Of a DNA stretch of 64,000 bases, positions 30,790 to 42,805 are shown one piece after another. Within the stretch, counting starts at the first letter, position 1. Every line of letters starts with the position of its first letter. The DNA is taken from NCBI GenBank assembly GCA_029204225.1, contig CM055098.1, forward strand, positions 18,815,303 to 18,879,302, written 5' to 3'. Made by a program: the position numbers and the translations under genes. Source of the stretch: Diphasiastrum complanatum (taxonomy: Eukaryota; Streptophyta; Lycopodiopsida; Lycopodiales; Lycopodiaceae). The notes beneath the pieces were generated by a model, which was not told the origin of the DNA, did not search any database, and saw only the letters and a program-made list of their open reading frames with translations.

Positions 30790-33360
30790 CAAGCGTGCAC
30801 GCTCGCAGGCTACTTCACCATCGGGTTTTCAACCCAAAAGAGTCAACACCAGTATTCTTCCACTGGTACAGAAGTAGATAAGCCCACAACCAAACCCACA
30901 AGTAGCCACATCCTCAAAAGGTCAAGAGGCCGAGACCTCCAAGGCCAAATTGCCACTTTAGGCTAGGAAGACATCACCAGCTGGATCAGCATCGAACGGC
31001 TCAGCTTCTGATGATGGCAGCTCAACTACCGCATCACAACAGCACTCATCACCTTCACACACCATTGACGGGGGTGATGAAGCAACGACATCTACAGCAG
31101 CACCAGATACGACATCACAAGTCGTTGCTCAACCAGACAAGGTCACCACCCCACTCACATTGGTTACCACACCAACGTCACCAACATCACCACATGCAAC
31201 TTTTCTTTTTTTTTGGGGGGGGAGGGAGGGTAGGAAGTTCCAGTCCCCAGGACAAGGAAGCGGCCAAGCAGCCACAAGATCAACAACCATAGGCCCAGGC
31301 CCAACAAGTCCACACATTGGACACTTCGCAATATTTTGATGCTGCGGACCTGATGGAAATAAGTGACAATGAACCAGAGAAGGTGGATCAATCAGGAAGA
31401 AGTCTGACCCCTCCAATAACCACCACCACCACCACCACCACCACCAAACCACCATTGCTACTAACATCACTCCTCCACTCCCTCCACCTCCATCTTTAGT
31501 TCTGACACAATGCCTATTTTTTGGATTAGCTTCACCATTCCAGACTCCTGATCAGTACCCAACCCTCACTAGCCCTGAGAAGCTCTCCGTAGCAGCCAAA
31601 TGCTCAATGATCGGCCTATCCAAAGCGAGCTACCATATGCATTGGTTGGTAAGCCAACATCAAATGCTCGAGGACAAGGTTAAGTACCAAGTCCAAGAAA
31701 TTGTGCAACATCAGAGGTTGGCCAAAGAGAAAAAAGAAAGAGACAGAGGAAATAAGATCCGTGATGGCCAGGCAAAAGACCACTCTGGAAGAGGTCCAAC
31801 AACAACTGAAGCACCAGATGGTCCAGATCGACCAAGTATGAGACAAATTGTCGAGTGCAATGATAGTTGATGCCCCTCTAGTAAAGCCCTAGGATATACA
31901 ATTCCAGACCCCACAGGCATTAGCCATCCGGATGGAAAAGTACGTGCAATTGATCCAAGAATGGGAAGCTGAGAAAAAGAATTTCGAGAACATTCTGGCC
32001 AAGTAGGAAAAGACCATCCTGGAGTCCCAAAAGCAGCTAGAAGACACAATGAAGGCCCTACAGCAAGTCTTGGGGGGCAAGGTGAACCAGTTATGGGACA
32101 CGACATGAAGGCAGACGCTCATTTGAAGAAACCACGGGACGATGATGGAGATGACAAAGCAGGAAATCAGGGCGGGCAAACCCGACAATCAGATGGTAGC
32201 TCGGACTCGGGTGGCCAGAGAGCCGGAGCTGCTTCCAGAACTTTTTCCCCTCCCCCTCCCACTTTTAATTCCTCCTCTTATTCCGCTTTTAATTTTTCCG
32301 AATCATGCATTCCAACCTACCCTATTTTTTCATCTTCCCTTTCTCCACCACCTCCTAGCAGAATAATGGGCCCATCAAAAGGTCCAGCTGACACGTACAA
32401 GGCCCGACGGGACGAGTTCCTTCAATAACTCCACTCCCCCGGTGTGGCGTACAATTTGTTAAACCCACCACCTCCCCAACCTATCATCCATGCACCTCTC
32501 TCTCCAGATCACTCTATCCCTGACCTTCCAGAAACTAACCCTGACATTGGGAGTGATGACAACTTCTTGGCAGATCAACCAGAAACAAGAATATTCTCGC
32601 CCAGGCAAAACACAAGTGCAGTTGAGCCATCAACGAGCGAGCGACCCAAGGACAAGGATAAGGGCACCAAGGCCCTGGATGATTACCTGGCAAGGCCATC
32701 ACAACCATGTAGGACAGCTTCTCTGATACAAAGGAATCAGAAATTCGAGAGGAAGTACCCTCCCAACATGAGGAGAGACAAAGACGAGATAGATCAGAGC
32801 CAATACTCCACCAGGGCCGAGATCATTGCGACATTACAACCACAACCAGAATGGTGTAACAAGGTTTTAAAGGATAGCAGGCGGTTCCAAGAATACCTAA
32901 AGGCACCGGCATGGAAGCGAGTGGATCCATTTTACATGCCGCTCAAATGCAAAAATCCATGGCCGACAGAAAAGCCACGGGTCGAGTTGGTGAATTGGCC
33001 AATGATTCCAGAAATTTCAGAGAGAATCTCCCCGGATTACTTGATTTCGGACACAAATACAAGACAAGTGCCGCGTACAAGAAAGTGCCGAATAAAGTAG
33101 CAAGGTTTTATTATCGTGCTACACTCACTTCAGCCTTGCACGTTGATATGGTGGAGCTATGGGAAACCCACAACTTTCTACAAAGTATGCTCCATTATTA
33201 CAAACCAATGCCCTTTCTGAACAAACTACGGTGGTGGATAATGATGGAGGGCATCGGCACCACAATCTACCACTCTCGACAGCAACAGTCTCGCCTCCAA
33301 GAAGCACTGAAGATTCAGGAAGAAAAGGCCTTGATTGGTGTGGGACCACCAAAACAATAA
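30790..33360 (+). pseudogene. Gypsy-2 second ORF (coiled-coil protein)
   Basis: Homologue of the Gypsy-3 ORF at 8511-11518. A Ser/Thr/Pro-rich part (30790-31200; 'SGSASNGSASDDGSSTTAS'-type) is cut by a T/G homopolymer tract at about 31202-31233. Next comes a Thr run from (CCA)n near 31418-31446, then a coiled coil (31600-32090; 'EKYVQLIQEWEAEKKNFE', 'QKQLEDTMKALQQVLG'). The C-terminal domain (32444-33360) has 'VELVNWPMI' and, after a frameshift near 33040, 'VARFYYRATL', 'LRWWIMMEGI' and a final 'RLQEALKIQEEKAL'. Comparable Gypsy-3 blocks are 'LHNFNWPII' and 'VARVYYRAT'. The final stop at 33358-33360 is directly followed by the PPT. The ORF2 N-terminal domain is missing or unrecognised here. 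Confidence 0.65.
31202..31233 (+). repeat. Poly-T / poly-G tract with G-quadruplex pattern
   Basis: A T run interrupted by one C is followed by GGGGGGGGAGGGAGGGTAGG (31215-31233 region), which fits the G3+N1-7 quadruplex pattern. It splits the second ORF of Gypsy-2 and resembles an expanded polypurine tract. Confidence 0.6.
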
Positions 33361-33371
33361 GGAGGGGATAA
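33359..33371 (+). other. Gypsy-2 polypurine tract
   Basis: AAGGAGGGGATAA lies between the stop of the second ORF and the 3' LTR start TGTTAGC at 33372. Purine-rich and correctly placed for plus-strand priming. Confidence 0.75.
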
Positions 33372-34267
33372 TGTTAGCATCTGTGCTAACACAAAAAAAT
33401 AAAAAAGAGAGAAATAAAACTCCATGGCATGTGCTTTGTAAGTCCACGTACGAGTGTCTGTTATTAAACTTTTGCCATGGCATGTGTTTGTAAGCCCATG
33501 AGTAGAAGCTTAAAATAATAAAATAGCTTAAACTTAGACTTAGGAAACTTAAGATTAGAAATAATTTGTCTTAAGTTTTCCTAAGTTAAGAAACTTTGAA
33601 GTTCTAAATCCTAAGTTAGAAGTTCTAGAAAGGCTAGAAATAGATTACTCCCATAAGTTAGTGGATACTTATGGAAGACCCTCTTTGCCATAAAAGGAGA
33701 GGTATTTGCCTTGTAAATAACACTTTTCAGATTAAGCTATCAAGTTTTCTATTTTTGAGATTATCTCTCTATTTCATTTGTGTTCTCTTTGAGAAGGTGC
33801 ATAGCTTGAGGGAAGGTGCTCAGGCCTCCTCTTGCCTCCTTCTCATTGGTTTGTATTGTGGCATGTATTTTGTTGATTGATTATTAGTTAGCCGCAATCT
33901 TCCATTCTGATTCCCTTTGGGTGTTAATCTAGGATTTAGTTTAATCACCTTGCTAGTTGGATAAGCCTTAGTAAGGTTTTCTATTTTGTCATCTTAGTTA
34001 GTTTCATTTCTATTTCGAGCACTAGTTGGGTAAGCCTTAGTGCTTTCATCATTATTTTCTATTTCCGCACTCCGTTTGAAGCTTGGTAGAAACTTAGAAA
34101 GTGGACAATCCTCTCTATACTACACCACATCGTGAGTAGATCTAGCCAAACATTTTCAAATTAGAACAATTCTTTGTGAATTCTCTATTTTTTTGAGTTA
34201 GCATATGTTGTGCATACTCTTATGCATCTGATTTTTTGAGATCACCTAAGGTGTAGATGGCTTAACA
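33372..34267 (+). repeat. Gypsy-2 3' LTR (right end tentative)
   Basis: Starts TGTTAGCATCTGTGCTAACA, containing a perfect 7 bp inverted repeat GTTAGCA/TGCTAAC. The likely end is GCTTAACA at 34267, giving 896 bp with TG...CA ends, but there is no second copy to confirm it. A block CCATGGCATGTG(c)TTTGTAAG is repeated at about 33422 and 33474. Confidence 0.55.
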
Positions 34268-35640
34268 TTCCACAAGGCAACAATTCTTTAGCTAGTTTGA
34301 CAAACTGTGAGTGATTTGATTCCAAATCATCAAATTAGGTAGTTTATTCTTAAATTTAGGTTTGGATTTGTTCCTTATGCATTTCTTGAGTACCCAATTG
34401 AGTGAATGTGGATTAGAGATCACTTCTTCAGACTTTTGTAGTTTTGTGTGACATTGTCAAGATTTCTAGCAACTCATTTTGGAATTCAAGGAAAGATTGG
34501 AGTAGTACCTTTCAAGATCTGATGGTATCACTTGTTTCATAATTCGATATATTGTTCATTTATGCATTCAAGGGTGTTAGAGAACACTTTTTTTGGGTTC
34601 TATTTCTATGTTGGCAGATTTCAGGGAATCCCTAGATGCCAAGCCAAGCTGAAGACATAGAGTATCTCTCACCCATGACCGAGGAGGTCTCAGAAGGAGG
34701 AGAGCAGAAGAAGCTGAGAGCTGAGAAATTACTAGCTAGGATGACACTGAATTATCTATGTGAGCCTACATGGTGTATCCTAGAGAAGGAACGACCATGT
34801 AGGAGCTAGTAATATTTTCTAGGCTTTGTAAATAAATGTAGACCTCCCTTAAATAATTTAGAGTGAGCCACCTTTTAATGGTGACCTCTAGTGGAAGAGC
34901 AAATTCCACTTGTATTTTTCCAAATTAGTGAAATTGCCACCTGGGCTCCACATGGGCAGTCCCCTTGCTTATTTAAGGGCCCCCCTCTCTTGTGAGGGAG
35001 CTTTGAATGTATTGTCAAGTTCTCTTGAGTGAATAAAGAAGATCTTCCACGAGTTCTTGATGGTTGCTAAGCTCCTTGTTCATGGCAATGTTCTTGAGTG
35101 AAACTCCTATGAGCATGTTTTGATTTCTCTTTGTGTTTGTGGATAAACTAGACTTCTTGCTTACTCTCTTGCTTTTAGTTGTGGATTAGATTTCATTTCT
35201 TGTTTGTGGATTAATGTAGGGATCAACATTCAAGTAAACTAAATAGGCTTATTCTTCTACTTTTCAGTTCTTGATTGTTCTTGGGCATTCCAAACATCAA
35301 GAACTGGGTGTTTCTTGATCCTTGGGCTGCTAGAGTGCTGTTAGGAATCTAGTCTTTTTGTTTCTTGTTTTCTTGATTGAGTAGCTTAATCTTGTCTTTG
35401 TTTGTTTCCTGATTTTGGTAGTAAAGAAGAAAGAAGAACGGTAAGAAAAAACCGTGTTCACAGATTCAGTGGAATCTGTGAGCATTCTATCCATTGATTT
35501 TTGTTCTACTTTGAGAGCAAAATTTGCCCATTTCTAGCATGCTAGTCAACTAGGCTCATGATTGTGATAGAAGTAAGGTGTTCTAGATATATTTGTTCCA
35601 CCTGGTGTGCACAAAAACACATTCATATATCTAAAAAGGA
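34268..35640 (+). other. LTR-like non-coding stretch, unassigned
   Basis: No coding region recognised. A promoter-like context (CTTATTTAAGGGCCCCCC at about 34969) is followed by GAATAAAG at 35032. This resembles the U3/R part of an LTR, possibly belonging to the copia gag fragment that follows. I could not define its termini or a primer site. Confidence 0.3.
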
Positions 35641-35644
35641 TCAT

Positions 35645-36270
35645 GGAGGGTCAAGCTGAAGGACTCTTAAAAGGATTTATGAGTCAAAGTACACATCTAG
35701 GGTGCTCACTCTAAGAAGGAAAATTTTTCAAAGCTATCAAAAGGAAGGTAAAAGTGTTAACTTATATGTAATGAGGGTTAAATCTCTTAATGGTGACTTA
35801 GCATGTGTCGGTTATGTTATTGGTAACATTTAGATTGTTTAAGTGTTTCTAAATGGCTTAGGAGATGGTTATGATAAACTTGTTCAAAGTTTTGCTATTC
35901 AAAAGGCTTTTCCATCTATTGAAGAATTGCAAGATATATTGGTGGCTGTAGAGGATAGGGTTGTCAATGTGAAGACTAGAAGTGAGTCTACTTCTACCAA
36001 GGCTGGAGATGAAGAGGCATTATTCACCAAAGGCAAGGGAAAAGGAGGAGGCAAGTGTAACTTAAACAAGAAGAGTACCATGGATCAAGAAAAAGGTGAG
36101 GCAATATCCTCTTATGGTGGTAAGAAGGATAAGTTTAAACTCAAATGCTTTTATTGTGGCAAAAGGGTCATTTTGTTGAGTGCAATAAAAAGAAAAGAGA
36201 GCAATTGGAAGATAGCAAGAAAAGAAACTTTACTAATGATGAAGTTGTTAATAATGATGTTTTTAATAGT
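35645..36270 (+). pseudogene. Copia gag fragment
   Basis: Piece of a copia gag related to those at 48714 and 58339. 'NLYVMRVKSLNGDLA', two stops, then 'FLNGLGDGYDKLVQSFAIQ' and 'FPSIEELQDILVAVED' (from 35843), a Lys/Gly-rich tail, and a zinc knuckle CFYCGK whose second half 'GHFVEC' is in another frame (frameshift near 36165). Truncated on both sides; no protease follows. Confidence 0.7.
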
Positions 36271-36987
36271 CTAATGATGTCTTCAAGTCCCATGTCAAGT
36301 TTTTTCCTACAACAATTAATTTTAAACATTACTAATGTCGTTACGTCTTCTTGGTACCTTAGATGAAATAGATTTTCAAGGAACTGAAAGTTCTAAGGAG
36401 GGTAGAAGAGTGGACATCAGTGGTAGTAAATCTTGGATAAAATTCACTTAATTTAATTTGTAACTGATATCTTTGTGACCATTGAGTAGTCCACAATTTT
36501 AGATGTCAATTGTGATGTTAGAAGTAGAATCTGATACATGGATTACATTGGATTTGTTAGTTGATAGAAGCTTGTCCCTAGATTCGATGCATCAATAGGG
36601 TTTCGAAGCTTATAACTAACTTGGAAGGATCAGAATGTAATGTTCAACTATGTTAATTCATCTGTTTAATCACAAGTGGATTTGTGGTATCCATCTGATA
36701 GGCATGCCAGTAATCTAAATGAATGGATTCTATAGGTTTTTGGGAACAAGAGATAATATCCTATATAGATTATAGGACAACTAGATGATCAGTGGATCTC
36801 TAGAATATCAGATGAGACGGTTAAGGGTTTTCTGGAAGGAAAAGCTGACGGTATGGGACATCAATAATTTTGGAAATGAAATTCTAGAACTGTAAAGATC
36901 TGATGATCAATGGTGTGTTTTAGTACCTAGTCGCGATATGGAAAAAAAAAAACCCCTCTGAATCACTACTCTGTCCAGATGGTAATT
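36271..36987. other. No gene recognised
   Basis: AT-rich sequence between two oppositely oriented copia fragments. No conserved motif seen; possibly the decayed continuation of the gag fragment before it. Confidence 0.3.
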
Positions 36988-38500
36988 CTAGCTCACTTCT
37001 GTTGTTAATAACTCATAATAAGTCTTAAAAATTTCATAGTTGATTAAATCTCTGTCTGCTATGTACTTTGACTCATCGAATTTGACATCTCGAACTACTT
37101 TTATTCTTCCAGTTTCTTTGGTGCTTTCGCATGAGCCATCATACATTTGGAAGTTTCCATTAGTGTAGAATTTTCGTTCCGCAATTTCATTGTGTTGAGG
37201 TGTGTATGATGCAGTCTTCGTATGCATAATACCTTGTTCAGTACAGAAAGTTTTGAATTTGTTGGAAATGTACTCACCCCCACGATCTGTGCAAATTTGC
37301 TTCAATTTGTTGCTTCTTAGCCCAATTTGTATACTCAACAAATTTATCGAAAGCTTCTAATTTTGTACAAATAAAGTATACTACAACGAACTTGCTTTAG
37401 TCATCAATAAACATTATGAAATATTTGCATCACCAAACTACATTTCTCCAAATGGTCCATAGATATTTGAGTGTACAATTTTCAATACCTTGGTTGCTTT
37501 AAATAGGTGTACGAGTCATTTTACCTTTAAGACAAGATTTGCAAGTAGTTCAAATATCTCGACTCTTGATTTCGCGTCCTTCAATTCTTTGACTCTTGTT
37601 GGCTTGGTACAAGGCTTCCAATTCATGTGACATAACCTCTTGTGCCATAGAATATCTGTCAATTCTTGAGCTTGATTCGCTTGCTCGACTCGAGTTCGAA
37701 TGCTCAAGTGATACAAATTTCCATTTCTGTTACCTTTAGTAACTAGATTATCATAATCTTCATCAAACAGCTTACAAGGGTCCTTTGTGAAGGTTATTGA
37801 CATCTCTGTGTTGACTATCTTGGCTATGGATAGAAGATCTTTTTCGAGAGTAGGAACATAGAGAACTTCCTCTAGTTTCTTGTCACCCTGATTTGTGTCT
37901 AACCACACCAGTTCTGTCAACTTCATGCTTAGAACCGTCTCCAAGTACAATGTATCTCGAAGAATTCGTCTTCTTATAGTACAATAAAATTCGTTTCGAA
38001 GAAACAAAATGTGAAGTGGCTCCCGAATCAAGTACTACATATCGAATTTCTGAATTCGATGAACAACATAGATCAACAGAAACATATTCTACTGAGTTTT
38101 CTGTTGTCCTCTATTCTGGTGCTCTGGAGCATTTTGCTTTGTCTTGGACAAAATTTGAATATGAAAAATTAACTTCGATTTTGCTCCTTGTCCTTGGGAT
38201 TTTGATAATAGTCTACTGTTGCATGACCCTGTTTATGACAATGAATACAATCAGTCTTTGGATTCAACCAACACTTGTCTTCTGTATGACCTGATATCTT
38301 GCATTTGTTGCAAATCTTCCTATCACTAGAATCTCTTGAGTGTTGTTTACTTGATTGTCAATCATTTGTCTTGGATTCATCTGAATGATTTTCATTCTCC
38401 AAGAATATGATTTGATTCCATGATCAAATCTCATTCCTGGTTCGCAATTCTTCCCACAACTCTTTCGCATTCAAAAAAAGATCTAGCATTATGTTGTCAT
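36988..38500 (-). pseudogene. Copia-4 gag-PR-IN fragment
   Basis: Minus-strand copia remnant. The gag zinc knuckle CNKCKISGHTEDKCW lies near 38275-38320. Protease 'VVLDSGATSHF' is at about 38010-38045. Next are GAG-pre-integrase 'ILWHKRLCHMNW' (about 37630) and part of the integrase core 'CTDRGGEYISNKF...YTPQHNEIAERK' (about 37290-37160), which keeps the second Asp and the Glu. Frameshifts separate these blocks, and RT/RNase H are missing to the left. A different copia lineage from the 48-55 kb pair (DSGATSHF versus DSGASSHM). Confidence 0.75.
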
Positions 38501-38989
38501 TCACTGACAAGTTCTTACTGAGTTTTCATCTTCTATGTGTAGTAGATGCATGATTTTTACATTTGTAATGAAACTAGATGTGCTCTCCAAAATAGCTAAA
38601 GACCAAGGGCATAATTAGATCATAAAATTCACATGGTTTTCCCAAACTTGTGAAAGTAAAGTGCATGACCAATTTTTAAGTTGGGTCCAAATTCACTTAG
38701 TCACTTAGTCATTCAAAAGTTCATTTTTAAATTTACAAAAATGAGTGCACTTTAGTCTAGAAATTAGCAGCTTGATACCAACTATTATAACTACCATAAG
38801 ATTCTTACACACCACATATACATGATGAACATACTATTACCACCCATTTGTAGAGTCTCTACTGACTCATCCCCATGCACTAGAGTTAATTGATACCCCA
38901 CAATACAATAACACAATAGTTTCTACTTTTATTCTAACTCTCTCCCTAAAAATAGAATCTATTTGTTTTGCACACTCATATACATAGCA
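38501..38989 (-). other. Copia-4 leader/LTR-like spacer
   Basis: Non-coding. On the minus strand TTGGTATCAAGCTGC near 38767-38781 resembles a degenerate tRNA-iMet primer site ahead of the Copia-4 gag, so the ~200 bp further right may be its LTR. Termini could not be fixed. Confidence 0.3.
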
Positions 38990-39117
38990 TCAAAGTTAAC
39001 AAACAAGTACAAAAAGCTTTGATCAAAATTTATCAAATTTTTCTTTAATGAGTGGCTTAGTGAAAATGTCAGCTAATCGCTCATCAGTACTGCAATGAAC
39101 AATCTTTAATTCTTTAC
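38990..39117 (-). pseudogene. Copia RNase H C-terminal tail
   Basis: On the minus strand the frame reads 'VHCSTDERLADIFTKPLIKEKF', the hallmark C-terminus of plant copia polyproteins. It is cut at 39117/39118 by the LTR of another minus-strand copia. Confidence 0.75.
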
Positions 39118-39729
39118 TGTAGGAAAAATACTAAGAATTCTCCTTCAGAGAACACGATGAAAGTTTGAATAAATCAAACTAATATCAGTGTCTTCAATCG
39201 GGTCTGATTTTGATCTATGTACTAATAGAGCAATTTTTACCTTGATTGAATAAAGCATGCGGAATTAAGAGATATATTGCATGATTGTGATAGACAACTT
39301 TAGACAATTAGAACGATTGAGAAAAATCATCTATTGAGAAACTTTGATCAGTCGAATTTTTATAATTTTGATTCTGATTATTTAATATACATCTCTTGCT
39401 GCCTTGTTGTATCTTTGTTGTATTTTACAATGAATAAGTGCATATGTATTTATATTGTCACAGGATAGGTCTTTTGGCCTTCTTTCTTCTATAACAGTTG
39501 ATCTAATCGTTAAGACGATTGATATTCAACAAACGTTCTTTTTCCACACCCTAAAAATGTTCTGTTTCCAAACTCGAATGGTTTTTGTTCGCAATAGTTT
39601 TGTGTTTCACAACAGTTTCGCGATAGTTTCGAGTTCGAGATTTGAGTTTGATTTCATTTCTCAAACTTTGTCAATTAGACTGTGCACTTTGTTGGTAGAA
39701 CCAAGATTTGTCTGTTGGGGTGTTCTACA
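39118..39729 (-). repeat. Copia-5 3' LTR
   Basis: 612 bp; on the minus strand from TGTAGAACACC to TTTTTCCTACA, with TGTAG/CTACA terminal inverted repeats. A purine-rich TTTGAAAGGGAG adjoins on the internal side (about 39730-39741), consistent with a PPT. It is inserted into the RNase H tail at 38990-39117. Confidence 0.7.
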
Positions 39730-40950
39730 GCTCCCTTTCAAAGTGGGCAGTTGAATTAATTCCAATCTGCTTCGCTGCTTTTCAAACAAAGCTTTACTAA
39801 GTGGCTTTGTAAAGATATCAGTTGTCATTTCCTGTAGGTATGAAGACTATCTTCAGTATCTTCTTTTCGACTAAGTCTCAAATAACATGATACTTGGTAA
39901 CTATATGCTTCGTTTTCGAATGAAACACATGATCTTTTGTAAGATAGATTGCTAAAGTGTTATCCATTAGTAAGACATAAGCCTCAGAAATAGTTTCATC
40001 AAATCCTTCCAACATTTGTTTGATCCATATCAACTCGTTTGCCATCTTAGGTGCTGCTACATATTCGGCCTCACATGAAGATTGAGCTACTGATGTTTGC
40101 TTCTTGCTTATCCAAAGTATGGTCGTGCCAGATGCTATAGTACAACCTCCTGCAATACTTTTGCTTTCATCCCTTCATGGATGCCCAGCTTGCATCACTG
40201 TAAGATTCGATTCGAAATCTAGCTTCCTTTGAATAACACAGTCCATAGTCTTTCATTTCTTAGAGATATTGTACTACTTTTTTGGCTAACTTCCAATGCA
40301 ACAATCCTAAGTTCTGATTAAATTGGCTTAGCCTGTATACTACAAATGCTATATCAGGTCTGGTGTTGTCTGCAAGATACAACAATGATCTAACCAGCCT
40401 TCGATAGGGTGTATTGGCCATTCATTTCTCTTCTTCGAGAGTCTGTGGACAATCTGCCTTACTCAGTATTGTTCCAGGTATCATGGGAGTATGCACACCT
40501 TTGCATTCAAGCATGTTGAAGTCTTCAATGATTTCCGAGTGTACTTTTGTTGGTGAAGATACAACTTGCCACCTTCAAAGTCTCTTTCGATCTATAAGCC
40601 TAGTGACTCATCAAGCTTGGAAAGCTTTTACCTAGCTCAATGAGAGTGTTCACTGGCTTACAATCTTGTAGCTTGAACCTGTTCAACAACTGTTTGACAT
40701 ACTTGACGTGTGTTAGTCCCACCTCATGTACTTTTTGCCACACCTCCCAAGCCAATAATGCATTAGGTTGAGATCTGTCATCTCAAGTTGGTTCGTGAGA
40801 TCCTTCTTGATCATATCAATCATTTCTTGATTATTTTTCACAATAATGAGATTGTCAACTTAAAGAGCAACCAAAAAAATCATACCATCAAAGCATAGGA
40901 CATAAAGATTAGGGTCAAAATGTGTTCTCACCATCTCCTTCAAATGAAAG
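39730..40950 (-). pseudogene. Copia-5 RT C-terminus and RNase H
   Basis: Minus-strand copia remnant ending at the LTR above. The RT active site is destroyed: the YVDD box near 40855 reads stop-VDN. RNase H is recognisable ('ILWISKKQTSVAQSSCEAEYVAAPK', about 40120-40045), and many stops interrupt the rest. The element is truncated near 40950; integrase, protease, gag and 5' LTR are absent. Confidence 0.75.
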
Positions 40951-41379
40951 TAGGCATCAATCCTACTATACCAGAATATGAATTGTTTCTTCATAGTGGC
41001 GCTCATATTTTTAGTCCAGTGGAGAGAATGCATATTCATACATTTTTCTTTTTTTTTTTATTCAAATTTGGGGATGGCGCTCATATTTTAGATCCAATGA
41101 GAAGATTGCCCTCATCGTAACTAGTGGAGAGAATGTATATTCGAATTTAGACAAGTTAGACTATGAACAATTTAGAGTTCTTAATTGTGATTGTAGACAC
41201 TATGGTTAGAGCATTGGGAGTTGGGGAGCCTTGTGAGTGGTGAGGGCAAGCAAATAAACAATTTTGTTTTTTTATTTTTGATTTTTTTCATTATCCTACA
41301 TGGCATTCCTTATAGGGTCTTTTTGATATTGAGAACTCCTCTAATGAGATCGACTTTTGGATTTGTATTCTTGAGTCAA
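40951..41379. other. Spacer with a short direct repeat
   Basis: No gene. GGCGCTCATATTTTAG-like and GTGGAGAGAATGYATATTC blocks occur twice (about 40998-41038 and 41075-41142). Confidence 0.35.
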
Positions 41380-41790
41380 TCAAGGCCCAATCTCATGGAA
41401 CAGCCAAAAGCAAACCTCAATAGCATTATCATCAACATAATTAGAATACATAGCTACCACAAATGCTACCAAGGAGGCAATTTGGCTAAGAAACCTACTT
41501 GCAAATATCGACCTTGCTTAGCCACATCCAACGACTATCTATTGTAATAATCAAAGCACAGTCGCACTATCTCTAAATCCGAGATTTCATTCTTGGAGCA
41601 AGCATATCAAAATCAGGTATCACTACCTTAGAGAGAAAGTGCAATGCAAGGAAGTGTCATTGGTTTACTGCTGGAAAGATTTTATGGCAATAGATTACTT
41701 CATGGAAGCACTATCCAAGGAGCACCATCTCACATTTAACAATATGCTAACTTTGAAGATCAGAGTTTTCCAAGATCCACATTATGGGGG
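41380..41790 (+). pseudogene. Copia-6 RNase H C-terminus and PPT
   Basis: Frame fragments match the end of a copia polyprotein: 'WNSQKQTSIALSS', 'EYIATTNATKEAIWLRNLL', 'NNQSTVALS', 'SKHIKIRYHYLREKVQCKEVSLVYC' and a last block ending 'LTFNNML'. Frame changes and a stop occur. A polypurine-like TTATGGGGGAG (about 41782-41792) leads into the LTR at 41793. Confidence 0.7.
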
Positions 41791-41792
41791 AG

Positions 41793-42657
41793 TGCTGGAT
41801 TTCAATGCTCAGGCCCATTCGGTAATGGGCATCTTGAAAGCTGTATATACTTATACTAGAAAGCCAAAAAAAAAAAAAAAGGACTCGAATTTTGAAGCAG
41901 AAGATCAAAATTCAAAATCAGATTTTCTCGATACTAGATCGACTCGACTCGTAATGTTTATATTTTCTCGATATCAGATCAAATCGACTCGACTCGTAAT
42001 GTTTAGAATTTCTCGATACCAGATCGACCAACTCGACTCGTAATTTTCCGAGTCTGGATCGACTCAACTCAAATCGTAATATTTTTAAGTCAGTCCCATA
42101 ATTTCTCGAGTCATTGTATATTTTCGATACATTGTGTACTTCGATACTGTCAACCAGAAATCTGACCCACGTCGCAACGTTGACAGTCCGCCTACTTTGT
42201 ACATACTTTTACGACTATTTAATGGAGGACGGCTATAGTAGATTAAGTAGGTAGATTTCATGCTTTCAATGTACTAATCATTGACATGCAATCATCAATG
42301 CATAGAGTCAACGCTTGATTAGATTAAAACAACAATATCATTTTGTACGTAATTAATGATAGTTTTTCTCAATGACATTAAGTTAAAGTTTATTTCTTGA
42401 TACATAGCCTTGCACTGTTGCTTCAAGCTATTACAAGTTTTTGTCTAAACTATTGCTTGTTCTATTGTGCATTGCTACTGTTCATTCATCTTGATTATCG
42501 TTGCTGGTAACTAATGCAAAAGTATCCACAACCATACATTGCTAAAACTTTCACTGCTATTACACATTCTCAATTTGATATCAGAGTTCTGTTTCTATCA
42601 GATCTCTACTAATCCGATATCAGTCGATCCTTCTGCATTCCCATCATTTTTACGTCA
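41793..42657 (+). repeat. Copia-6 3' LTR (LTR A) with tandem U3 motif
   Basis: Begins TGCTGGATTT after the PPT and ends ...TACGTCA before a PBS-like TGGTATCAAAAC. It aligns with 43036-44034, notably around GACCCACG...TTGACAG...CGCCTA and CTTTCAATGTACT. Three tandem ~41 bp copies of TTTCTCGATACYAGATCGACTCGACTCGTAAT-like sequence occupy 41925-42050. A poly-A tract lies at about 41866-41880. Confidence 0.6.
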
Positions 42658-42805
42658 TGGTATCAAAACTCATCTCAGATAACCAACCATTTTCCGACAT
42701 TGAAAATAAATTGATCATCCTCGATCATTGTTGCTTGTATTTCTTCTACGACATTCATTTGTTATTGATCTGCATGCTTTTGTTGTTGCTCCTTATATTT
42801 TAGGA

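Larger units (their letters stand above)
7526..34267 (+). mobile_element. Gypsy-2 LTR retrotransposon (OTA-like), host of nested elements
   Basis: Plus-strand gypsy element: leader repeats (from about 6522), gag split by Gypsy-3, zinc knuckles, RT and RNase H (29147-30689), a second coiled-coil ORF (about 30790-33360), PPT and 3' LTR (33372 on). Protease is absent between the knuckles and RT. Integrase is absent between RNase H and the second ORF. No 5' LTR was found. The RT resembles Gypsy-3's (ADFIYEVQHTDWVSPI-type block, YLDD, WVTHGVVLGHI). Placement near the Tat/Athila (OTA) lineages is inferred from these motifs, not computed. Confidence 0.7.

Noticed and set aside
31129-31470. 113-codon minus frame with a Trp run
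   Set aside because: Antisense of the CCA repeat and of ORF2.
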